A DNA stretch of 64,000 nucleotides, taken from NCBI RefSeq assembly GCF_000741135.1, contig NZ_JGYU01000006.1:58807-122806 (forward strand), read 5' to 3'. The notes beneath the pieces were generated by a model that was not told the DNA's origin, made no database searches, and was given only the letters and a program-made list of their open reading frames with translations. Position 1 is the stretch's first letter, and each line of letters starts with the position of its first letter. The stretch is from Bifidobacterium choerinum (GTDB taxonomy: Bacteria; Actinomycetota; Actinomycetes; Actinomycetales; Bifidobacteriaceae). A program made the translations under genes and the position numbers. Below, piece by piece: positions 57,435 to 64,000 of this stretch.

Positions 57435-58634
57435 ATGGACATCAACGAACACATCGACGCATTCGACTCCCCCGTCGACCGCTCGGGCATCGCGTCCATG
57501 AAATGGGATGTGGCCGACGGCGAACTGCCGATGTGGGTCGCGGACATGGACTTCCGCACCGCTCCGGCGATCCGCGAGGCGCTGGCCGCACGCGTCGCCA
57601 ACGGCACCTTCGGCTACACCGACGTCCCCGAAACATGGAACGACGCCGTCGCCGGCTGGTGGTCGCGCCGCTACGGCATGGACGTGGATCCGGACCATGT
57701 GACGTTCACGACCGGCGTCATCCCGGCGGTCTCCTCGCTCGTGCGCTCGCTGACGAACGTCGCCGAGAAGGTCGTCATCCAGCCGCCGGTCTACAACATC
57801 TTCACGAACTCGATCGTCAACAACGGCCGGCGCGTGCTGGCCAACCCGCTGCGCTACGAGCACGGCGCCTACTCGATCGACTTCGACGACCTCGAAACCA
57901 AACTCGCCGACCCGCTGACGCGGCTGATGATCCTGTGCAACCCGCAGAACCCGAGCGGCAACGTCTGGGGCGCCGACGACCTCGCGCATATCGGCGCGCT
58001 GTGCGCCGCGCACGACGTCACGGTGATCTCCGACGAGGTACACTGCGACATCGTGCGCCCCGGCATGGCCCATACGCCCTTCGCCGCCGTCAACGACGTC
58101 AACCGTTCGATCTGCGTGACCTGTTCGTCGCCGTCGAAGGCGTTCAACGTGGCCGGACTGCAATCCGCGTATTTCATCTGCGACGACGACGGCCTGCGGG
58201 CGCGCGCCGTGCGCGGCGTCAACACCGACGAGGTCGCCGAACCGAACGATTTCGCCGTGTTCTCGACGATCGCCGCATACACCGCGTGCGACCGGTGGCT
58301 CGAGGACCTGCGCCGCGTCGTGCAGCGCAACAAGGACTACGTGTCCGCCCGCCTCGACGCCGAATCCGACGGGATGCTGCACATGGTGGCGTCGGATGCC
58401 ACCTATCTGGCGTGGATCGACTGCTCGGGACTGCTCGAGCGCGTCGGCGACGCCACGGCCGAGCGTTTCTGCGAGCATCTGCGCGAGCATACCGGACTCG
58501 TGCTCTCGTACGGCGGCATCTACGGCGAGAACGGTTCGAGATTCCTGCGCATGAACCTCGGCACGCACGCCGGCCTCGTCGTCGACGGCGTGCGCCGACT
58601 GCTCGAAGGCGCCGCCTCCTATGCGCGACGCTGA
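57435..58634 (+). CDS. PLP-dependent cystathionine beta-lyase of the MalY/PatB group
   Basis: 399 residues, class I/II aminotransferase fold. N-terminal MKWDVADGELPMWVADMDF, CNPQNPSGNVW, SDEVHCDIV, and the PLP lysine in SSPSKAFNVAGLQ. The MalY/PatB group cleaves cystathionine or cysteine conjugates to a thiol, pyruvate and ammonia. ATG 57435 follows AGGAAGG. Confidence 0.93.
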   Translation: MDINEHIDAFDSPVDRSGIASMKWDVADGELPMWVADMDFRTAPAIREALAARVANGTFGYTDVPETWNDAVAGWWSRRYGMDVDPDHVTFTTGVIPAVSSLVRSLTNVAEKVVIQPPVYNIFTNSIVNNGRRVLANPLRYEHGAYSIDFDDLETKLADPLTRLMILCNPQNPSGNVWGADDLAHIGALCAAHDVTVISDEVHCDIVRPGMAHTPFAAVNDVNRSICVTCSSPSKAFNVAGLQSAYFICDDDGLRARAVRGVNTDEVAEPNDFAVFSTIAAYTACDRWLEDLRRVVQRNKDYVSARLDAESDGMLHMVASDATYLAWIDCSGLLERVGDATAERFCEHLREHTGLVLSYGGIYGENGSRFLRMNLGTHAGLVVDGVRRLLEGAASYARR

Positions 58635-58674
58635 GGCGTCCAAACGGTGACGGAGCACCGCGCATCCGTCCCCG

Positions 58675-59661
58675 TCAATCGAAATCGGGCTCGTAGCGCC
58701 GGCGTGCGAGACGGATCACGAGCCAACGCAGCATAAGCGCGACGACGGCCGTCACCACGAGCGGCAGCCAGAAGTACGGCGAACGGAAGCTGGGCAGGAA
58801 GTACATGCCGAGCGCGCCCAGCACGCCGATCGCCACGGCGAAGCCGGTCAGCGACGACGACAGGTCGCACAGCTTCTTCTCGCCGAGCCGCATCTCGCGT
58901 CGCTCGTCGGTCTCGCTTTTGCCCAGCTCATAGACGTTGACGTTGCGCAACGCCCGGAAATTGTACAGGAACAGATCCGTGCGCGTCGCGTACAGGCCGC
59001 CGAACACGTAGCACCACACCCCCATCGCGACGCTCGTCTGCGCGACGCCGGCGGCGACGTCGTCGGGCATCGCATGCCCGTAGGCGAGCAGCAGACCATG
59101 CGTGACGAGGATCGCCGCGGTCCCCAGCATCACGAGCGCAGCGCAGCGGATCCATCCCTGCCGCCGCTGCGCTACCGTGTAGAACTGCTCGATGCGGTTG
59201 AAGGCGGCGGCATACTCCAACGAGTCCTCATGCGTGCGTTTGAGCAGCATGTAGCCGACCAATATGGCGACGATCTCGACGATGAACGATTCGGGATGCC
59301 GCTGCAGATGCGGCAGTTCCACCAGTTCCTTGGTCATGAGCCCGATCAGGCGGTCGAGCCCGCTGATCACCTCCTGCACATCCGCGGTGTTGCGTTCGGG
59401 AAGCGCCTGCAGGAACCTGCCCGCCGCGAATCCGAGGATGATGATCGCCACGCCGTTCGCGATCCTCAACGCCCTGTTGGTGGCATGGCGGTCGTATCCG
59501 AAACGATCGTCCTCTTCGACCAGCCTCTGTGTGCGCCGCGCCTGCGCCCGGACCGAGGCGTTGTGCGCCTGCGTGGCGATCTCATCGCGTATCCGCGCCG
59601 TTCCCGCCCGGCGTGTCTCCGTTGTCCCGTGCGCGTCGCCGCCGTCCGCTTGTTCCGTCAT
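58675..59661 (-). CDS. Multi-pass membrane protein of unknown function
   Basis: 328 residues. A charged cytoplasmic N-terminus of about 60 residues, then five or six membrane segments (VAIIILGFAAGRFLQAL, FIVEIVAILVGYMLL, CAALVMLGTAAILVTHGLLL, VAIGVLGALGMYFLP, FWLPLVVTAVVALMLRWLVI). No catalytic motif. ATG 59661 or 59664; GAGAGGG spacing favours the former. Convergent with the lyase gene, 40 bp apart. Confidence 0.75.
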   Translation of the reverse strand: MTEQADGGDAHGTTETRRAGTARIRDEIATQAHNASVRAQARRTQRLVEEDDRFGYDRHATNRALRIANGVAIIILGFAAGRFLQALPERNTADVQEVISGLDRLIGLMTKELVELPHLQRHPESFIVEIVAILVGYMLLKRTHEDSLEYAAAFNRIEQFYTVAQRRQGWIRCAALVMLGTAAILVTHGLLLAYGHAMPDDVAAGVAQTSVAMGVWCYVFGGLYATRTDLFLYNFRALRNVNVYELGKSETDERREMRLGEKKLCDLSSSLTGFAVAIGVLGALGMYFLPSFRSPYFWLPLVVTAVVALMLRWLVIRLARRRYEPDFD

Positions 59662-59784
59662 CATCGCACCCTCTCCCATGCTGCCCGTTCGTTCGATCGC
59701 CGTACGGCTTGTACGGCCTCGGATCATTGGTCTTGTTCATCCCAGTCTAGAGGGCCCGCGGCGAGATTCCCCTCGCCTATGCTT

Positions 59785-60522
59785 TCAAAGGCATTGCGCC
59801 GTCGGCGTCGACGCCGACGGCGCAATGCCCCCTGCCGGGCGGGGGCAGCAGGCCGCGACGAAGGAGCGAAACAACAGCCGGCTGGCCACGTCCGTCCTGT
59901 AACGGAACTCCGGATGCCACTGCACGGCGTGGCAATATCTGCTCGCCGGCCGGTGGACCGCCTCGACAAGGCCGTCCTCGCTGACTGCCATCGCCTCGAG
60001 TCCGTCGCCGAGCGTGCGGATCGCCTGATGGTGGTAGCTGTTGACGGCGAGGTCGTCGACGCGCAGCTCGTCGTGCAGCGGCGTCCCGTCGACGACGTGC
60101 ACCCGATGCGCGGGACGGTCGTACGGCGGCTTCTGGTGGTGCTCGACGCCACTCGGATGCTCGCTCGGCAGATCCTGGTACAGCGTGCCGCCGCAGTGCA
60201 CGTTGATAATCTGCAGACCACGGCAGATGCCGAACACCGGTCTGTCGTCGGCGAGCGCGAGACGCAGCAGCGCGGTCTCCATCGCGTCGCGCATGATGTT
60301 CGGCACAACGTTGTCGAACCGCGGCTCCTCGCCATAGCGACGCGGGTCGACGTCATGGCCGCCGGTCATCAGCAGCCCGTCGCTCATGTCGAAGATGCGT
60401 CTGATCTCCTCGGCGTCCGTCGTCAGCGCCGGCATGAACGGCACGGCTCCGGCCTCGCGCAGCATCCACAGGCTCCCCCGTTCGTCGTCCACCAGCGGCA
60501 TCACCGCGATCACCGGTCGCAT
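59785..60522 (-). CDS. Class I glutamine amidotransferase, PuuD-like gamma-glutamyl hydrolase
   Basis: 245 residues. Catalytic triad: Cys in FGICRGLQIINV (about residue 100), His and Glu in VQWHPEF (about residue 203), plus MTGGHDVDP at the oxyanion side. Stand-alone proteins of this kind (PuuD, Peptidase C26) split gamma-glutamyl bonds. The last 14 codons form the palindrome at 59790-59829, that is, the terminator is inside the gene end. ATG 60522 with AAGGAGG. Confidence 0.88.
   Translation of the reverse strand: MRPVIAVMPLVDDERGSLWMLREAGAVPFMPALTTDAEEIRRIFDMSDGLLMTGGHDVDPRRYGEEPRFDNVVPNIMRDAMETALLRLALADDRPVFGICRGLQIINVHCGGTLYQDLPSEHPSGVEHHQKPPYDRPAHRVHVVDGTPLHDELRVDDLAVNSYHHQAIRTLGDGLEAMAVSEDGLVEAVHRPASRYCHAVQWHPEFRYRTDVASRLLFRSFVAACCPRPAGGIAPSASTPTAQCL
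59790..59829 (-). terminator. Perfect 40-bp palindrome overlapping the end of the amidotransferase gene
   Basis: 59790-59809 and 59810-59829 are exact reverse complements with no loop. On the minus strand it is followed by TTTGAAAGC. It encodes the C-terminal IAPSASTPTAQCL of the amidotransferase. Confidence 0.8.
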
Positions 60523-60693
60523 GGGCGTCCTCCTTCACCTCCGCTCGACATGGCCGGACCCAACCTATCCGTCTTCGGCGTCCGGCCGGTGACATGGCGA
60601 TTACGGATCCGTTTCGCGGCGGCGCAGGACGGATCAGGCGTCCGAAGCGGCGCAATCCGTCAGCCATACCTGACGTTTTCGACATGGATATTC

Positions 60694-60760
60694 AAAATGT
60701 CAGTTACGCTCTACATTTTTGATATGATCGGTCATAGTATCGAATATAACTGATACTTTT
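60694..60760. promoter_or_regulatory. AT-rich promoter/operator region of the DUF4143 ATPase
   Basis: An imperfect inverted repeat (AAAATGTCAGTTA at 60694-60706 and TAACTGATACTTTT at 60747-60760) surrounds TTGATATGATCGGTCATAG, which itself contains ATGATCGGTCAT. GC drops sharply. A -35 TTGATA at 60719 and a -10 GAATAT at 60742 are possible. Could be a regulator site or an integration scar. Confidence 0.5.
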
Positions 60761-60776
60761 GCAGAGCGAGGACCAT

Positions 60777-62021
60777 ATGGGCATGAGACAGTACATCAAT
60801 CGTCCGCAGTATATGAATCTGCTGGAGTCCTATCGCGGTTCCGAACATATCAAGGTACTGCAGGGCATCCGCAGATGCGGCAAATCGAGCCTTCTCGAGA
60901 TGCTCCGCGCACGTCTGCTCACGGAAGGCGTCCCCGCGTGCAACATCTACCGCAGACGATTCGACGAATTCGGCCTCCCACTCGAGTTCACCGCGCAACA
61001 GCTCACCGACGAGCTGCAGCGGATGCTGAGCGGATCCGACGACGCGCAGATGCGCTATGTCTTCCTCGACGAGATCCAGGAGGTGCAGGGCTGGCCGAAA
61101 GTGGTGCGCGGGCTGCACACACTCGAGAATGTGGACGTATACATCACCGGCTCGAACGCACATCTGCTTTCGACGGACCTTGCGACCGTGCTCGCCGGCA
61201 GAACCGTGACCATAGACGTGCATCCGCTCTCCTTTAAGGAGTACCTCGAATTCACGCGAACGTTGTTTGCTGACCGCGCGCAGCTTTCCCACGACGAGCT
61301 GTTCGCGGACTACGTCCGTTTCGGCGGCATGCCCACGCTGTTCGCGCTCCGGGAATTCAATGAGGAGAGCATCGCCCGAGAACTGGGGTCCGTGTACGAC
61401 ACCGTCATCCTACGTGACGTCGCTCAGCATCTGCAGATCCGCGACCTTCCGCTGCTCAACCGTCTCGTCACCTATCTCTTCTCCACATCCGGCAATCTGT
61501 TCTCCACCCGGAAAATCGTCGGCGCGCTGGTGAGTGGGGGACGCAAGACCTCCGCGGAGACGGTCGAGTCCTACATCGACGGTCTCATGCGTGCGTTCAT
61601 CCTCTTCGAGGCCACGCAGTTCGGACTTCAAGGCAAGGACCTGCTCAATCCCCTGCGCAAGTTCTATGCGGAGGACTGCGGGCTGCGCAACATCGCAAAC
61701 GGATTCTCCTCCCGAAACTACGGGTTCCAATTGGAGAACGTAGTCGCGACCGAACTGCGCAGGCGCGGATACGATGTGCATGTCGGAAGGCTTCGCGGCG
61801 CGGAAATCGATTTCGTAGCCCAACGATTCGACGGCAGGACCTACATTCAGGTCACCGAAACGATGCTCGACGAAGCCATCAGGGAGCGAGAGCTCGCGCC
61901 TCTGCAGGCACTGCACGATTCGTTCCCGAAGACCGTGCTCACGCTCGACAGGTTCCGCCTCGGCATGACTCCCGATGGCATCGAGATCCGCAACATCGTC
62001 GACTGGCTGCTCGATTCGTGA
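60777..62021 (+). CDS. AAA ATPase with DUF4143 domain
   Basis: 414 residues. Walker A GIRRCGKSSLLE (residue about 32), Walker B YVFLDEIQEVQGW, sensor TGSNAHLLS, LAGRTVTIDVHPLSFKEYLE. The C-terminal DUF4143 domain (from about residue 200) ends in a PD-(D/E)XK-like LRGAEIDFVAQRFDG. Such ATPases are scattered by gene transfer in gut bacteria; function unknown. ATG 60777 with GAGG; alternative TTG 60759. Stands alone, with lower-GC promoter DNA. Confidence 0.9.
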   Translation: MGMRQYINRPQYMNLLESYRGSEHIKVLQGIRRCGKSSLLEMLRARLLTEGVPACNIYRRRFDEFGLPLEFTAQQLTDELQRMLSGSDDAQMRYVFLDEIQEVQGWPKVVRGLHTLENVDVYITGSNAHLLSTDLATVLAGRTVTIDVHPLSFKEYLEFTRTLFADRAQLSHDELFADYVRFGGMPTLFALREFNEESIARELGSVYDTVILRDVAQHLQIRDLPLLNRLVTYLFSTSGNLFSTRKIVGALVSGGRKTSAETVESYIDGLMRAFILFEATQFGLQGKDLLNPLRKFYAEDCGLRNIANGFSSRNYGFQLENVVATELRRRGYDVHVGRLRGAEIDFVAQRFDGRTYIQVTETMLDEAIRERELAPLQALHDSFPKTVLTLDRFRLGMTPDGIEIRNIVDWLLDS

Positions 62022-62370
62022 GCGCCGACGACCTGCGGCGACCCTACCGTGCCCCGTCGGCGTCGACGTAGATGAACATTTTCATGTATCCCATCGCGGC
62101 ATCGACGGCTATTCCCCGCAACGCATCGCCGTACCGCTCGCTGAGCCGGAGCACAAGATCCTGCCCCTGTCCCGACCATGCATCATAGGGCATCCGCACT
62201 CGTATCAACCTATATGCACATGCATCGTGCCATGCGGCGGCGCCACGGCGGCAATTCCCCGCGCTTACTCCTTTCACATATCACATAATGCGCTGCCTGA
62301 CGATTGCCCGTCCCGTCGCCGCCTCCTATACTCCCGTCGTGCCGAACGTCCATCGAATCGGAGGTACATC
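62022..62370. other. Gap with a possible protein remnant on the minus strand
   Basis: A minus-strand frame from about 62190 to 62044 encodes MPYDAWSGQGQDLVLRLSER and ends in AAMGYMKMFIYVDADGAR; the codon choice looks real, but there is no good start site and I know no family. Sequence from 62195 to 62330 shows nothing clear. Confidence 0.3.
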
Positions 62371-63246
62371 ATGGAATTCGAGGAAGCGGTGAGGGCACTC
62401 CATTCGGTGCGCGACTTCAAGTCGCAGGAGATTCCGGACGAGGTGCTGACCAGGATCGTCGCCGTCGCGCAACGCACGCCGTCGTGGGCCAACTCGCAAC
62501 CGTGGAAGGTGTACATCGCCAAGGGGAACACGCTCGAGAAGATCAAGCGCGAGCACCTGAGCAAGGCCATGCAGGCGCCCCGAGCACGTCGACATGCAGC
62601 AGATCCCCGCTCGCCCTGGGGACGCTTCCCGCTGGAGAACATGCAGCGCTGGGGCGAGCGGCTCACCGCGTTCCTCGGTCAGGACGGCATGGAGATGAGC
62701 CAGATGCAGGCCAGGCTGTTCAACGCCTCCGCGCTCGTCTATCCTACCGCGCAGCGGGAGGTCTCCCCGTGGATGGTCTACGACATCGGCGCCTTCTCGC
62801 AGACGCTGATGCTCGCGGCGAAGGACAACGGCGTCGACTCGGCCCCCGCCTATGAGGTGGTCCGCTTCGCCGACGACATCCACGCGATCATGGGCATCCC
62901 GGACGACGAGGCGATCATCGCCGGCATCGCGCTGGGATATCCGGCCGAGGACCGCATCAACGATTCCCACACCGACCGCGACGCCGCCGAGGACGTGCTC
63001 ACGATCAGGAAGTGGCCTCTCCCATCGGTCGCATGGGCGGTCGGCATCGGCGCCGTCCGCCCATGCGTTCCCGTGTTCAGCCGCAGGCGCGCCTTTTGCG
63101 GAATCCGACGGCGCCCAGCACGAAGAACGCCGCCAGGAAGACGAACAGCGCCAGCAGATCCGGCCAAACGGTGCCCCATCCCTCGCCGCGCAGCATCACG
63201 TCGCGCAGCACGTCGACGCCGTAGGTCAGCGGCATGCATCGGCTGA
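62371..63246 (+). pseudogene. Nitroreductase-family protein with two compensating frameshifts and apparent loss of its stop
   Basis: FMN-dependent nitroreductase pattern: EEAVRALHSVRDFKSQEIPD, QRTPSWANSQPWKVYIA, then ALVYPTAQREVSPWMVYDIG and GIPDDEAIIAGIALGYPAED. Between 62581 and 62625 the reading is garbled in the open frame, whereas another frame gives EHVDMQQIPARPGDA, which fits the neighbouring text better. One extra C in CCCC (62578-62581) and one missing base near 62625 would explain it. The usual end LTIRK is followed by TGG (63013) where TGA is expected, adding 78 unrelated residues to 63246. ATG 62371 with GGAGGT. Confidence 0.65.
63031..63066. terminator. 10-bp hairpin between the two damaged convergent genes
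   Basis: GCATGGGCGG (63031-63040) pairs with CCGCCCATGC (63057-63066). It lies inside the read-through extension of the nitroreductase gene, which supports a former stop before it. Confidence 0.5.
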
Positions 63247-63922
63247 GCGCACGCGGACGGCCACGCTCGAGGGCCAGGAACGCCTCCTCGAGCGTGGCCG
63301 TCCGCGTGCGCTCACAGATCCGCTCCGGCGAGCCGTCGGCGTTCACACGGCCGTTTCTGATCATCGCGATCCGTTCGCAGCGCTGCGCCTCGTCCATCAC
63401 GATGTCCTCGTCGAGATCGACGTCGACGTCGTAGTCGTCGTCAACGAGCAGGATATCGACGCCGTGCGCGCGGGCCTGCGCGAGCGTGAGCGCATTGTCG
63501 TCGATGACGCGCCCCATCGTGCATGACGAGTCGTCGACGCGCCGCTCGATGACGTTCGCGTAGCGCAGGACGTCGTCGAAATGCGCGCGGATGTACCGTT
63601 CGGTCAGCACGATGCAACGGTAGCGTATGTGCGCAAGGTAGCGCGGCTCGAAATCGCGCGCCCAGTCGAACGGGATGTAGCAGCCTTCGATGATGAGGTG
63701 CTGCCCGTTCTCGATGGCGGTCTCGACCATCTCGCGCACGATCGGCCACAGGTAGTCGACGAGCGCGTCGTCATCATCGGGCGTGAGCGGCGTCTGCCCG
63801 GAGCGGATCAGCCCCATCTTCAGATGGCCGATCGACAGGTACTGGTAGCCGTAGCGTTCGAGCAGCCGCTACGCGAACGCCGTCTTGCCGGAGTGCGACG
63901 CGCCGGCGATCAGGATGATCAT
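63077..63922 (-). pseudogene. P-loop kinase gene with in-frame TAG, fused to remnants of an ABC exporter
   Basis: ATG 63922 (AAAGGTG upstream) starts ILIAGASHSGKTAFA, then TAG at 63871-63869, then RLLERYGYQYLSIGHLKMGL in the same frame. The kinase-like part continues (IEGCYIPFDWARDFEPRYL, YANVIERRVDD) to about DYDVDVDLDE. It then turns into the end of an ABC exporter ATPase (MDEAQRCERIAMIRNGRVN, ATLEEAFL) and next into the end of an ABC-2 permease (MPLTYGVDVLRDVM, then a last membrane helix). Deletions must have joined three genes in one frame. The kinase resembles small P-loop adenylate kinase-like ATPases of gut bacteria. Confidence 0.75.
63244..63314. repeat. Perfect 29-bp inverted repeat at the exporter remnant junction
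   Basis: Arms 63244-63272 and 63286-63314 are exact reverse complements, 13-bp spacer. One arm codes for the ABC ATPase end (ERTRTATLEEA); the other gives the meaningless ALERGRPRALS just before the permease remnant, so it looks like an inverted copy made at the deletion. Confidence 0.9.
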
Positions 63923-63967
63923 CGGGGGCACCTTTCATCGGCCGATCAATCGGAACCGGGAGGACGA

Positions 63968-64000
63968 TTACGGGCGGCGCCCGCCGAAGCCGGACTTCGG
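63968..64000 (-). CDS. C-terminus of a protein cut by the window edge
   Basis: The minus-strand frame ends PKSGFGGRRP and TAA at 63968-63970. A Gly/Arg-rich end of this kind is common in DEAD-box helicases and other RNA-binding proteins, but ten residues do not allow a name. Confidence 0.35.
   Translation of the reverse strand, partial: PKSGFGGRRP

Overview
The window is a high-GC actinobacterial chromosome segment, and gene content points to Bifidobacterium or a very close relative. The signs are the TrpC-TrpB and Cmk-Der fusion proteins, a eukaryotic-type UDP-glucose pyrophosphorylase, RbpA, GarA and HelY. There is no prophage, CRISPR array or rRNA. Most of the window is tightly packed core genome. 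Several blocks keep the gene order I know from mycobacteria, and accessory or decaying patches lie between them.

Layout. 1-13565: a partial gene, an adenine/adenosine deaminase, a small charged protein, trpC-trpB fusion and trpA, lgt behind a heptamer repeat, rpe, hisE and hisG. Then comes a pgsA - DUF881 - sbp - DUF881 - garA - merR - membrane protein run (the Rv1822-Rv1828 arrangement), followed by two adjacent Fluc/CrcB fluoride-channel genes. 14096-21826 (minus strand): ugpA, a fused PafBC-type WYL regulator, a 105-residue membrane protein where mycobacteria carry tatA-tatC, helY, rbpA and a HAD phosphatase. 22143-26539: tRNA-Pro(GGG), a cmk-der fusion with an rluB-type pseudouridine synthase, and an aquaporin. 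26501-41563 (minus strand): a frameshifted DUF3017 gene; sucC-sucD-perM-purH; apt; yajC; ruvCAB; yebC; pimA-patA-pgsA for phosphatidylinositol mannoside synthesis; and thrS. These again follow mycobacterial order.

41564-64000 is more variable. It has a frameshifted DUF2971 gene, an ABC-F ATPase, tRNA-Gly(GCC), a PaiA-like acetyltransferase and a lipoprotein. An arsenic island follows, with an ArsR-ArsC fusion divergent from arsD-arsA and a frameshift in arsA. Next are a GntR/ABC transporter operon, a secreted-type protein interrupted by an amber codon, xpt and a purine permease, a DUF3737 protein with a PatB/MalY lyase, a membrane protein, a PuuD-like amidotransferase and a DUF4143 ATPase. 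The end is visibly decaying: a nitroreductase with apparent compensating frameshifts, then a kinase gene with an amber codon fused to remnants of an ABC exporter next to a perfect 29-bp inverted repeat.

Themes. (1) Fusion proteins recur: TrpC-TrpB, Cmk-Der, PafB-PafC, ArsR-ArsC. (2) Purine salvage recurs at separate sites (adenine deaminase, apt, xpt plus permease) alongside de novo purH. (3) Terminators are often long, nearly perfect palindromes. (4) Some genes have a -10 hexamer 7-8 nt before the start codon and no ribosome binding site, which suggests leaderless mRNAs. (5) At least six accessory genes carry frameshifts or in-frame stops while the core genes are intact. Read-level checking should separate real decay from sequencing error.
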